Origin: Nemopilema nomurai
Lineage: Eukaryota > Cnidaria > Scyphozoa > Rhizostomeae > Rhizostomatidae
Direction of reading: 5' to 3'
DNA: 64,000 bases
Assembly (NCBI GenBank): GCA_003864495.1
Contig: ML133456.1
Coordinates: forward strand, 3,039,255-3,103,254
This document shows, piece by piece, positions 12,301-24,522 of this stretch. Position 1 is the first letter of the stretch; the number at the start of each line of letters is the position of its first letter. The notes beneath the pieces are model-generated. The model saw only the letters and a program-made list of their open reading frames with translations, did not search any database and was not told the origin of the DNA. A program made the position numbers and the translations under genes.

Positions 12301-15300
12301 AGAATAAAAGTACATACCGGAAACGTTGGTCTTGAACCGGACAATAAAAACGTGTTCTAAGCGATCCGAGCTCGGAGTCCCAAACAGTAATGACCTGGTT
12401 AAAAATCGAAAGCATTGCATCAATGTATAGGGCAAATTTTGACACAGCTCATCTCGACAAAACAATTATGTTACAAGACACTGGTTGTCCCTTTCTGCTA
12501 TGAGGCGGGCATGCAAACGAGCCATGTTTCCCAACACGCCGAGCAGGTAACGTTCCTCACACTGCCCTTCCGACGTGTTTCAGGCGTCAATCTTGCATTC
12601 TTTCCTTACTGGTCGGGCAATGGAGAAGCAGGCCCAGTGACAGAGAATGCGCAGCGGCACGTTACGGGGGAATGCAAAAGAGTACTTGTGCTTTAGAATC
12701 AAACATGTCCAAAAAGTACCTTGTTATAAATAACAGCCAAAAGGGAGCCATCTTCTGAAAAGGCTGCCTTTCCACATGGCCAGCTCCCAAAAAGACAAGA
12801 GTACTGGCACTTCCAGGAAACCGCTTCTTCACCACTTCCCATCGTGCCTTGAATCGAATCAATGTGAAAACTAAGAAACATGGCAGAGAATGAGAAAGCA
12901 GGAAAAACTGGCAGTTCCTGTTACTTCCTCATACCGTGGTTGCATTTTCTAAGCACACAAATAATTTGGGTAAATATCAATTTCGGTAAAGCAATTAGTT
13001 GATATCGAATATATATTAAAGAATCAAGGTCATTGTTTCATGCCAAACTGAAGGGATCTCTCCTGCAGCGGCTGATGTTATTCACAACTTAAATCAGAAG
13101 AACCTCCTGATAGAATAAGTTACGAATGGTAAATATTGCATTCAACCCTTACTGAACATACGACCAAAACAACATGCCCAGTTACACGGAATGCAGACAA
13201 TTACAGCATTCAAATTTATGATGTTCCTCAAATAATTAAATTGCTAGACATGCAGGAACATTCTATCTCCCACTCTTCAACATCTTCAGTTGAGCCATGC
13301 CGACCCCGCAAGGCAGTGACTAGCAGAGGTACTTCGCGATAACCACCAAATAGCAACCACACTATGACGAAGAGCTACTTAATGGCGCATTTATTTGCAG
13401 TTCAACATATTCAATAGATCAATTTATGATAATCATACATATCGTAACACTCATACCGCCTACATCCAAGGACTCAAAAGTCCATATTTTGAATTTCCCA
13501 TCCGCACAGGTAGTTACGGCCATTTGGTCGAACGTGGAAACCTCTGGTTGAGGCCTGACTCTCAGCGAAATAACCTTGTCCTCGTGGGGAGCATCGGCAA
13601 TTGTAACTAATTCGTACCTTCGAATTTGATGAAGTAGAGATAAGGTATTGTCAAGGAATTCAAGAGAGCGTTTCATGTGATTACGGAAAATGAAACGCAA
13701 ATGAAGCTCATTTCAAGTGCTTCTGACTGCAAGAAAAATCAAAATGATGAAAGTTAGAGATTATCAATAACATAACTCTACTTGTGAATAACATAAATCA
13801 AGAAGATGTAAACCCAAGATAGAAAGTATATGTGAATTCGACTTAGGGTTTACCTTTCAATTTCTAATGAATAATGCCAGAACTTTAGCTTAACCTCATC
13901 CGGAATGACTTCGTAGCTTCCTCTTTCAAGCTGATGAGTATAAGAGAAGGGGTCAGAGGTTGAAAGGCGATTGGGCGGAATTGCGAATAGACAATTGCCA
14001 TTGTTGCCGAAGAAGTGTCCAGGTGAGTACGTCTGGGGCAAGGTTGTGACGCAACTTATGGCTGCATTTCATTATTCAACGTGATCTCTTCACTGTTATA
14101 TGATCATAACAAAAATGATGTTAATAAGAATTTACACAAAATAGCTGCTTTTCGTGAGCGGCATTAATGTCTTTTTTAAAATAAATATATTTTTCAGCGC
14201 AGGTGCAGCAGACATGTTTGTCTAGGTGGCATAACCACCACCGCGGAGTTGATAAAGGCTATGACAACACTGCACAATGGTTATTATCATTATCGTTATT
14301 ATTATCATGAACTTGATGAGGATGATGGAACACTGTATGCTGACGACAGTGAATAACTACTGAGCAGTAAAGCTATATTTTCAAGTGGTCATGTGACTTC
14401 CTTGGGTAATCCCGACCAGCCAAATGGATGATGCTAGCCAGGGACCAAAGGAAGCAGCTCCTTTAGGCATCTGTTTGACTCATTCAAAGAGACAATACTT
14501 TAAATGAGCTTCGAAAGTGCCAACTTCGTCATATCAAAATAAAGCTATGTGGACCATTTGGTTTTCGAGATGAAAGAAAAAGAATGGAAGAGCAAGTAAA
14601 GAATGGAAGAGCAAGTAAAGAATGGAAGAGCAAGTAAAGAATGGAAGAGCAAGTAGTAGACATACCGTGACTAGCCAAGTGCCGTCGTGGTTGAATTCGA
14701 AGCGTTCAACTACAGACATGTAGCCAGCATTTCCAACTGGTCCCACGACGTAATTCTGGCGTGTAATATCCACCTACGCAAATGACTTCATTAGTAGTGA
14801 CTCTGTTTCTAGCACAATTACCAAGTAAAATATACAGGATGTCAAAGTAGCAAGTCATGGGAAAATATACACAGGCTGCAGTAACAAAGTCAATAATCTA
14901 CGAAATCAATTACCAGCATTTCCAAACTGAATGTAAAACACGTGGGGTGTTGGGTGAAACCACTCCACTCAATCAATTTATTTGCTGCAATATAACAGTA
15001 CTGTGACATCATGACCTCTTGATAAATGCTTTAAATTTTGTAAATCAAGCTTACTGTCATTAAAATGGAGTCCTCTGGCGCATTGTAAAACTGGAGCAGG
15101 CCAGGGGGAACAGAAGGGAGAACTAGGCACCCAGTACGGGGGTCCTCCTTTATGCCAAGGCTCACATTTGAAACTGTAAATGAACATAGTAACATGCAGT
15201 TGAAAGTGGAAGAAAAGAGGAAGTCAATGCAATTGGGAATGTACAGAACAGAAATTGCTGGGCAGTCATTCCCAGCTATAAAAAAGCAGTCCATATTCAA

Positions 15301-16862
15301 CGCAGAAAGAATGTGTAAGGACATGTTCTACATAATTTAAGGGATGAACTTGGTATCAAGTCTGAACTTTGAGGGGTTATGGGGGAAAATTAATCAAATC
15401 AAGACGCAAGCGTGAAATATCAGAAATATATACTTATAACTGGAGCTTATTGGGGGAAATGTTTATTGCAGAACCATCCTGTGAACTCAAACATATATAC
15501 ATCAGTCAAAATCTGGGCATCGTTGTTAAATTAAAATGCATGACGCATCAAGACATGTTCATAAAAAATCAACACAATGAGTACCTTCTGCAGAGCCTTG
15601 GAGAGCACACTGTAATCGTTTGTCTCCCAATGAAAATATCTTCACTTCTGCAACGAAATTAATTCACATTCAGTTGTAAATTTCTGAAAAATACATTTAA
15701 CTGAGATGATGATTACTACTGGGATTGAAATTTAAATAAAACGAGAGTTGAAATGAGCTACTCACTGTTGTTGCTTAAAGTTACAGCCACCAGGGTGTCA
15801 TCGTCAGACAGTGTTATGTGTAAAATTGTTCCCCCCAACCTAGGCAGAAAGTCATTCTTTGTTGATGACAGTTGCCAGGTAACCAAAACAGCTTCTGGAC
15901 CACCAGAAAGCAAATAAAGGCCTATAATGAGAATCAAATTGGAATCAGTGGAAATCAGAGAGTTAATTTCAGTGGTAATGGGAGACTTAACATCTCATTT
16001 GAAAGAAAGCAATTTTTGGGTAACCCATAACACAGTTCTTTTTCAACTATATATACATCATAGGAGACTTTCGATAATGTTGGTAACATTTCAAGCAATC
16101 ATATGTCTAGGAGGATTTGCCTAAAGTCTGATCACATTAACTTTTAGTACTCAAAAAGAGTGAAAACACCAAATACCGAATATTTGCTGTGACAGCTTAA
16201 TTATAGATAAACAAAAACTGTATATAATAATGACTAAATTCTTACCATCATTAGAGAATGACAAACTGCGAAGAGGATGTGGATGCCAATGTAGAACTGT
16301 TGTAATAGGTGCATTGTCAGTGAAAAATTCCCTCCTACAAAACAGGGGACAACCTAAATGGTTCTGCTATTAACAGATTCAAAAGAAAGGCAACAACAAA
16401 ACATTAACAAAATGACAAGAATAGCAGAAGCCACTAGATGTACTATAGTTATTTGGAAGATTTCTTCATGGTCTACAAATGCTCAGTCATATATGAATCC
16501 TCACAGATCTCCTTTCTCAGGGGATGAACAATAAATATGAAAAAAATTAAACAGAGACATACCACAAGACAATCCTACCAAGTGTGTCACCAGTTGCAAC
16601 TACTAACTGTGAAGGGTGACTTGTAATACGCACAAGCTTTTCTCCATCCATGCTATATCTGAATGGTGAAAGCAAACAACTTTTCACTTAAGTTGAACTG
16701 GGGAGATATCAAATTGAACTTCTACTAAACAATCTTATAAACAAGAAATGAAATTTGAATAGGACACAGTACATGGTGAGGTCATTTTGAAGATTCAACA
16801 AACCAACAGGCATGGAATAAAATTATCAAATTTGCAGAAATGTTGCAAAAATGGTAATAGCC

Positions 16863-16901
<39 letters not shown>

Positions 16902-19900
16902 TTGTTGCATTGGAAAAATGAACATTGCCTTTAATGGATAATCAAAAACCACATTTTGTGTTACTTCAATATACTTCATTTTCAAAATTCTTCCACATGC
17001 ACAATTATCTTTCAAGAAGAAAACATTTTATGATCAGAAACAGGCACTCACTGTCTTTCCTTTTTGTCTGCTACTGAATATACATTTAGTGAGTTTTTCT
17101 TCAAGTAAGCAATGAAATTCCCCTACAAAAGACTTGTTATTTTAAAGCCAATGAAAACAGCATGAAATTTAAGAAAAAATTATACATAAATTGGTTCTGG
17201 TCAATTGGAGCAATTTCCTTGGCAAGATGAGATGTGCCTTCACATTGGTCTACAGATGACACATGCTCCAATAACAGATAACTAAACACAATTTAACAAT
17301 TAGTCTCCAAATTTAAAAGGATGGCTGAGTTGTAGAAGCTCTCAGTGTTGTACAGGCCCAAGTGTCTATGATTTGATGAGTTGTAGGCCCAAGTCTCACT
17401 ACAGGCCCAAGTGTCTATGATTTGAGTCCCAGGAACAAAACTTTCACACAGAGTGAGGAGAGTTACCCGCTCTCTGTTTCTCAGTATCCAAAAAACTACC
17501 TCTGGGTCCTAGGTAGCAACCTAGCTTACAACACTGGATATGTACTTCTTGATGTCTCAGCTCCTAATCTTTCTTTCAAAAAAGTGAAGTTGGCAATTAA
17601 TACTAAACTTACATCATAACTGACAGCTATTTTCTTCTGGCTTGATGGCACTGGGCATATACTTGTACAAGAAAGATAACTTTTCTTTTTCTTCCCTTTT
17701 TGTGATGAGGTTAAATCTACTCTCAGTAGTGAGTGTTTGGTTGCATTTTTTTCTGATAAATAAAAAACGTTTATTCAACAGCAAGCCAGTGTCTTACACA
17801 AAGATAATGCAAACCTACCAGAAATATTACTCTTCCACAATGAAAAAAGTCAAGAAACATGTGACTGAAAATAACATTAAAAACCTTCAAATCAATCAAA
17901 TTGCCATTAAGGCTTGAAAATAAATTTTGTTACAGTCAATGCTGAGAGTGGCCTGCGATCGCCACCCACACCTTGGCAAACACCTTCCATTGCACAGAAG
18001 TGCAGTTCATTGCACGCCTCAAATAACCTGAACCCTTCATTCTAGAGTGATCAATACTGCTCAATGTTGTGCTTTTATGATACCACAACAGAGTTTGGAC
18101 AATATTTTTGATTTTTACGCAAATTATGACAAGCTTGAATTTCACAGAGAAAGTTGTTATGATATGCTGGTTTCCTTTTTCTGTGTTACAGCTGAAATAC
18201 TTTGTCAATTAAAACTGATCAGCTTTTGCTTATCGATTTCTTGTTACACAACGAGTCAAAATGACAACTAAGTATTATTTTTCTTCCTTTTACGATGGTG
18301 GCGACACAGAAGGTGCTCTGTTATAGCTGTGGTGTCAAAACAAGAAAAGAGAACTTCAAAACGAAAGGAAAACCTTTGTAGGCACAAAGACAAGCATAGA
18401 TAGGTGCTATTAATTAGACCTTTAAATTTATCTACTAGACTTTCCAAAATTCTGTTTTATTCCCTTGTGATATTTGTATAGACTGGCCATAACATCCCAA
18501 GAACTTAGTTATGCCTCCCAAATGTTGATGAAAATTAAGCTTGCTTGAAGTGCTTTACTTTGCAAATCCTTGTCTTCGAAAAAAAGATTTCTCCACATGA
18601 AGTTCAAAGAGGGGATTAACACCTGCATTGCTTTCAAAGGAGAGGCTTAAAGCATAAACTGTTTGTTTATGTGAATGTTGTAACTTACACATTTCACAGA
18701 GCCAACAATGTTGGATGAGGTGGTCAAGTGATCCAATATTATTAATAGGGACCACTAAATATGTTGGATATGACAATTATACAGCTTGTTTAGGAAAAAT
18801 GTATCGATTGGACTAGCCTTGTCTTATGTTTTCTTTTGATAAAGTTAGGTTCTCAACTCTATGTACAGCTTTCTATGCTATTAAATACTTACACACCATT
18901 GCATGCCTTGGCACCACAAAAGGGGTGCGATTCATTATATTTTTTCTTATTTAACACTTTTTTCCAAATACTGACCATTATTATTTTTCAGCTCTTTCTT
19001 TCCAATGAAAATAAAATCATCATTTGATGGATGCTGAAGTACTGTCTTTATTGGATGCTTTACATGCATCGACTAGAAAGAGAAAAACCAAACATGCAAT
19101 TCAATTAGTGTGCACAACTTTAATCCAGAATGATCTTAGCACAAGACGTTAAAATAAGATGCATACAGAATTGCAAAATGTAAAATTATGACCAGGTGGG
19201 TCTACTATGCTTTTCTTAATCAAACACTGCTATTTTGAGGCATCCTCAAAAAACTGAGGCCCTTCATTTTTCGTTTGACATCCCACTTTGAAGTGAATTC
19301 TTACAAATTTTTAACCTAAGTTGACATTAGCTTTTGAGACTCTCTTTGGCAAATGACAGCCTTGTGGAGGAATTGAAAGTTGGGTCTGAAATTTCACAAT
19401 TTTCTAACTGATTCTTTGACAATTTTCATGGATTTCACAGAACAATTGGTCAGAAAAGCAGCAAAGGTATGAATCCTTGGCTATATTCACCTTAACAACT
19501 GTGCCTTGCAAATAATCCCAGACAAATATTGCGCCAAACTCATCAACAGAGAGGACCTGGTAAGAAACAAAAGAAACAGAATCAGAAATTAATAACTTGG
19601 AGCTGTATATGACCAGGCAAATCAAGATTGAATATAAAATGCAACAACATAAAGTTTAGTTGTCAAGATCAAGCATTTATTGAATACAAAATTGCGACAC
19701 GTATCAAAATAAGAGAATGTTAAAAGTGCTAAAGATCAAGTACCTGTGTAGAATATCTTTTTCGTAAATAAAAATTTACTATTTTTCCATCGTGTCCTTT
19801 CAATTTCCTGAGACATTTTGCTGTTTTTATACTGTACACAAGCAGTATTTTTCCACAAGCACATACTGCATATCTGCAAAAAAACAAAAGGTCTGGCTTT

Positions 19901-20156
19901 TTTACAAGAATCGATTTTTCAATTTTCTTTAAGTCCTAGTATTTTGTAGTTGTAAGTTAGTTAGGCCTTTTCAACGAAAGTTTATTTCCGGAGAATTCTA
20001 ACCACCGTGGAATAAAAAAATTGTAGTGACCTACCTTTTGTCATTAGTAAGCAAGGTATGAGCCAAATTCAAATATGTTTCGTTACACTTTTCCTTTCTG
20101 AGTACAGAATCTTGGAAGCTGGAAGAATCCAGTGCATCGGGCAATCCCGTTGCCAT
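9305..20156 (-). CDS. WDR75: WDR75/UTP17, small-subunit processome WD-repeat protein
   Basis: 24 exons in transcript order: 20156-20035, 19873-19744, 19556-19491, 19072-18976, 18622-18559, 17281-17186, 17122-17052, 16658-16563, 16334-16246, 15921-15766, 15173-15055, 14773-14666, 13930-13854, 13617-13457, 12847-12720, 12394-12318, 11793-11603, 11469-11309, 10932-10879, 10658-10592, 10447-10374, 10019-9925, 9624-9587, 9495-9305. About 842 residues, near human WDR75 (830). Landmarks shared with human: LLSGGPEAVLVTW, KNDFLPRLGGTI, APHEDKV...CADGKFKIWT, FSEDGSLLAV, VCWNLLSCSMSW, TPSHVLPPVGSLC, an acidic C-terminal stretch and the end FDFNWISEF. The protein is a nucleolar beta-propeller of the t-UTP complex needed for rRNA transcription and early pre-18S processing. 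All junctions keep phase except exon 6 to exon 7, which fails by one or two bases. Confidence 0.92.
11957..12081. repeat. Dispersed repeat, copy 1 (WDR75 intron)
   Basis: About 125 bp, roughly 90% identical to 13071-13195 in the same orientation. The core is AGAAGAACCTCCTGATAGAA, and the end is GTTACACGGAATGCA. It lies in the intron between WDR75 exons 16 and 17. Confidence 0.85.
13071..13195. repeat. Dispersed repeat, copy 2 (WDR75 intron)
   Basis: Partner of 11957-12081, found between WDR75 exons 14 and 15. Either a local duplication or two copies of a short interspersed family. Confidence 0.85.
14582..14655. repeat. 19-bp tandem repeat beside a WDR75 splice donor
   Basis: Four near-perfect copies of GAATGGAAGAGCAAGTAAA, ending about 10 bases inside the intron from the donor of the exon 14773-14666. 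On the transcribed strand it is a pyrimidine-rich tract (TTTACTTGCTCTTCCATTC). Confidence 0.9.
16866..16900. repeat. (TA)n microsatellite
   Basis: About 17 AT dinucleotides in the WDR75 intron between exons 7 and 8. Confidence 0.9.
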
Positions 20157-23100
20157 CTTGTCAAGTGGGCACATGGCGGTATGTAGGGCGCGAAATGCTC
20201 CATGGGATTGTCCAGCACCTGTGCAGTGTCGCATCGCGTCGCAGGCCAACTGCGGTCTTTAGCAATAAAATGTAACAAACATGTCCGTCGTGCTCCAGGC
20301 ACTGGCCTTCGAAACCTGGGGCCGACCATACCCCTCCCCCTACTCTTTTAAAGAATGCAATGTTTTCCAGGCCATGTAGAAATAAATTTAAATAATTTTA
20401 TAACTAGGAAGAAAGGATGTCGAATATACTGTAATTTCCTTTTTTTGGAGAACCGACCATGATTTTATTATGAAAAGACTAAGAAGGCATTGCATTTGAA
20501 GTTGCTAAAATATAAGTCTTATTTGCGGTGCAGACGTGAAAACAATCACATAATTTCCTAAGTCGTCTTTAACTTATTTTAACGTAAATGTATTCGAGTC
20601 TATTTCCTGTTTCGATTAATAATTTATGCCAAGCTTTAGCACGAAATCTGACGTTTTGTCTCGAGGTAGGTCCGTGTTAGAGTACATTTGTATATTTTGT
20701 TAAATTTTGAGTTGCAATTAGATTCTACATAGATTTGTGATTGAGCCGACCGATTATACGAATATAAACAGTTTAGTGAGGTTAAAGAATACGGTCTGGT
20801 TTGTCAACTTGCTTCTAGTTTAATGGCCACATATGGTATCTATATTTGTACACTCAAGACCCTTCATAAATTCCAAGGCAAGACTTTTTGCTATGATCGC
20901 TTTGGCTACGACACAACTTCGTTTAGAAGCAGTCTTACTGAAGAGTACTATGTACATGGTAGATACTGTGAACAAGAGTGGTGGTAACAGTATACCATCT
21001 TCGAAATGTCGCCCTGATAAGCATTTCAGTTCCCAAAGTCGGCATGTGGAAAGCGTGAACGTCGCTGCCAGCACTAGTGGCTCAAAGACTTTAAATGGTT
21101 GTGTTATTAAGTGCAAAAGGACAGTGTATTTTGCCATCACTGCATTACTCCCAAGAGGGAAATTAACATCTCAGCATAGCAAACACCCGGCATGCTTATC
21201 CATTGGGTTTAGAAAGTGGAACAAAACAAAGCTCCCAATTGCTTCAAAGAACCGAAGATATTGCCATTCCGTAACACTAACATATAAAACGGTTGAACCG
21301 AAATTTGGGCATCCTGTAAAGATGAAAAACACAGACCACCAGAGAGAGGGACATATGTGTCAGTATTTGAAAATAATTTTTGAGAGTCTGCAACTTTTGA
21401 GATAATAAGGTATTGCTAGCAGAACAGTTTAGAAAGAAGTATAGTTTAGAAAGCAGTATAGTTTAGAAAGAAGTATAGTTTAGAAAGCAGTTTAGTTTAG
21501 AAAGCAGTATAGTTTAGAAAGCAGAACAGTTTAGAAAGAAGTATAGTTTAGAAAGCAGTATAGTTTAGAAAGCAGTTTAGTTTAGAAAGAAGTATAGTTT
21601 AGAAAGAAGTATAGTTTAGAAAGAAGTATAGTTTAGAAAGCAGTATAGTTTGGAAAGCAGTTTAGTTTGGAAAGCAGAACAGTTTAGAAAGAAGTATAGT
21701 TTAGAAAGAAGTATAGTTTGGAAAGAAGTATAGTTTAGAAAGCAGTATAGTTTGGAAAGCAGTTTAGTTTGGAAAGCAGAACAGTTTAGAAAGCAGTATA
21801 GTTTAGAAAGCAGTTTAGTTTAGAAAGAAGTATAGTTTAGAAAGAAGTATAGTTTAGAAAGAAGTATAGTTTAGAAAGAAGTATAGTTTAGAAAGCAGTA
21901 TAGTTTAGAAAGCAGTATAGTTTAGAAAGCAGAACAGTTTAGAAAGAAGTATAGTTTAGAAAGAAGTATAGTTTGGAAAGCAGTATAGTTTGGAAAGCAG
22001 TTTAGAAAGCCAAGCCTTGTCATTGTAAATGGGACAAAGTTTGCTTGCAACCCACTTATCATCTATTCAAAAGGTCTTTCGTTGGCAGTATGTTCGCTGA
22101 GTCTTAAATGTTGACCATAGTAGGGGTTTGGGATAGATCTTTTGAAGGGCAATTTTACCAAGTTTCTCCAAGTTCAGAGTTTCAAGAAGGATCACCGCAA
22201 ACAGCCATGTTTTGTGCAGCAGAGAAATGAAATGTTGTGAGTACATTCTGTGTGTTTTTAATTTCATTTTGGTTTCACCTGATTAGGTTTTTAATCACGG
22301 CTTGCAGTATATGAGTATATGATATCGCACAGCTAATGAAAATGCTCTGTCGGTTTTTCGACGGTAACTTGAACGCGGTAACGGTAACATAACTAATTAT
22401 AGCTGGGTCAAAAGTCCAAAATGGCTCTACGTAAACAACAACAAATAAAATCAAAACAATCTGTTTTCTACAACGCCTAGTTGTGTAGTTATTCAACACA
22501 TACCGCTGCCTAGAATGCAAAAACCCACTTTGTTCCACATAGCATGGACATAGACACCTTGCCATAAACACCCTATTTAAGTCATTAGCACGTGAACCAC
22601 ATTCCTGCCTATGCTGCCTACTATAAGAAAAGGCCTCAGGCAAATTTTAATACTTCTATTCTAATCAATGTGTATGTTCTGTACAATCACATGCAATTGA
22701 ATGTACCTTCCGCGGTAGTCGGACCTCTCCGCTTTGCGTTTGTTTCTTATATTCTCGAGTTCTTGGAAAGTGCTTCTGTCCGTGCAATGGTAAACATCAC
22801 TCAGGAAACGACATAAACAATAAACCAAAGGTATCGACGAGTGCATTATTTTAGGTTGGTAGGGCAATATGGGGTACGTGTCGCGTGCAGTGCTAAGAGA
22901 AGCAGCCAGAGAAAGTAAAGGACAACCATGTCACTAATATGATACAAATGCCTTGTAATGGTAAGGTCTAGTTTAACTCCATCACTGATTTGAATTTTAT
23001 GGGCCTCTGGGTCTTTGTCACAGCTTTATCCCTGGTCTTTATAGAGTCGTGCCGCCGGAAAGAGGTTCATGTTTGAGCCTCTCATTGTATTCCTTTTCAT

Positions 23101-23297
23101 TCAGTGCACCGTTATAAAGGAAACATACTGCAGCCAACCCCCAGCCCCCCGGTCCCGACGGGCCTGTAGATCAAATGTTTTTGAAGTATTTGTCTTTCAT
23201 TTTTGGAGCGATTGCAAGTAGAATGGAAGAATAGAATACCTTACAGGTCATAATTAAAAGGGTGCACGAACATGTTTCCTTAATTTTCTATGGTTGC
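20157..23297. other. Spacer between WDR75 and the second GPCR
   Basis: Contains the presumed WDR75 promoter just above 20156, a 190-codon ATG ORF on the plus strand (20833-21405) overlapped by a long hydrophobic ORF on the minus strand (21140-20820), and the 17-bp minisatellite. From 22015 to 23297 I see nothing supportable. Confidence 0.5.
21420..22009. repeat. 17-bp minisatellite with higher-order pattern, about 34 units
   Basis: 34 complete 17-base units and a partial one, with no length change between units. The consensus is (C/A)AG(TAT/TTT/AAC)AGTTT(A/G)GAAAG. Units vary at three sites only: first base C or A, bases 4-6 TAT, TTT or AAC, and base 12 A or G. The AAC type occurs at units 1, 7, 16, 22 and 31, so spacing alternates 6, 9, 6, 9. 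Confidence 0.95.
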
Positions 23298-24522
23298 TTA
23301 AAAGCCACTGCGCGAGCATCTTCCACAGGAGAACAGTGAAGAAAGAATCCGTTTGTACGCCCTTCTGTAGTCCGAGCTGATCGTTGCGTAGGCAAGAATG
23401 TTGACGGCCGGATTCATGTAAGAAAGACAAACAGCGAACAGGACGAATCCCTCGGGCGCACACGGATGCCCGCAGGCGATTTCAGCAACGTCAACGAGGA
23501 CTATTGGTGTGACGCAGACGACGAAGAAACCAATTACCATGGCAACCATTTTGGCTGCTTTCAGCTCCTTCTTGAAGAGAAAGGAGCGGTAGCTGGACCG
23601 TTTGCTCTTCGCTTCAGGTCTTGATGTTGTGCAGCTGATTGCATAAGTGCCTAAAATCCATTTAAATAGAGCATTTAATGGGTATTTGCTACATTGTAAG
23701 GCGCTACCAGTTGGTGCTTATCGTAACTCTCAACAGCGAATTTCAGTCCAGCGAGTCTAATGTTCCTCGGCAAAATCATGAGAGAATTTAATGGATTTAG
23801 AAAAACTTATTATGGCTTGTATATGAAAGGGCCTACTCACTTTGATCATTCTCTGTTTGGTGGTTATTACTTCTGCCAATGCTTTCCACTGCTGCTATTC
23901 TTTTCAAGTGGTGAAGAGCCTTTTTGAAGATGTATGCGTAGCAGATGAGCATCACTAGGAGCGGGCAAAGAACAGCCACTGTGAATACAAGCAGAACGTA
24001 GTCAGCGTCCAGTATGGTCAAGTATCTGCACATCTTCAGGCTCTTTTTGCTGTCTTCCCGTTCATGCTCAATCTTCCAACCAAATCCAAGAAGTGGAAGC
24101 AATGATATAGTTATTGACGTCATCCACGAAGCCGCGATCTGAAGGGCAAACTTGCCACTGGCGTAGGAGTGATTGTACGTTAACGGTGCTGCGATACTGA
24201 CCGCGCGGTCAATGCTGATCAGCGTTAGATTAAGCACTGACGCGTTGCAGAAGAACAACGTAACCGCTATTACTATCCTGCAGTTGCCCAACTTCAGAGA
24301 CCAGGCCTGTTCGTCAGTTTGAAAGACTCTCATTGGCGCTGCCAGCAAGGATATCAAGATATCCGATACTGCAAGGTTTACAATAAGAATGTTTGTCCTT
24401 GTTCTCAACTTTGGAATCCTGTAGGTTGCCACGGTGGTCAATAGGTTCCCTAGAACAGACAACAGGCAAAGTACCAGCATACCAGCCGTCATGGCGATGT
24501 TTCCAGCTTCATTTAAAGGCAT
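23298..24522 (-). CDS. Two-exon class A GPCR, adenosine-receptor-like
   Basis: Exons 24522-23841 and 23650-23298, GT-AG, joined inside intracellular loop 3; 344 residues from the first ATG. TM1 has GNLL, TM2 NLAVSDILISLLAAP, TM3 ends SIDRAVSIAAPLTY, TM4 carries ASW, TM5 CPLLVMLICYAY, TM6 FFVVCVTPIVLV, and TM7 NPAVNILAYATIS followed by a basic helix 8 (YRRAYKRIL). Overall it resembles adenosine and melatonin receptors; LLPLLGFGWKIE after TM4 is adenosine-receptor-like. DRY is DRA here, and NPxxY ends in Asn before LAY. The N-terminus before TM1 is very short, and the frame stays open upstream to about 24611 without an ATG, so an upstream exon with more N-terminus is possible. The ligand is unknown. 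Confidence 0.85.
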
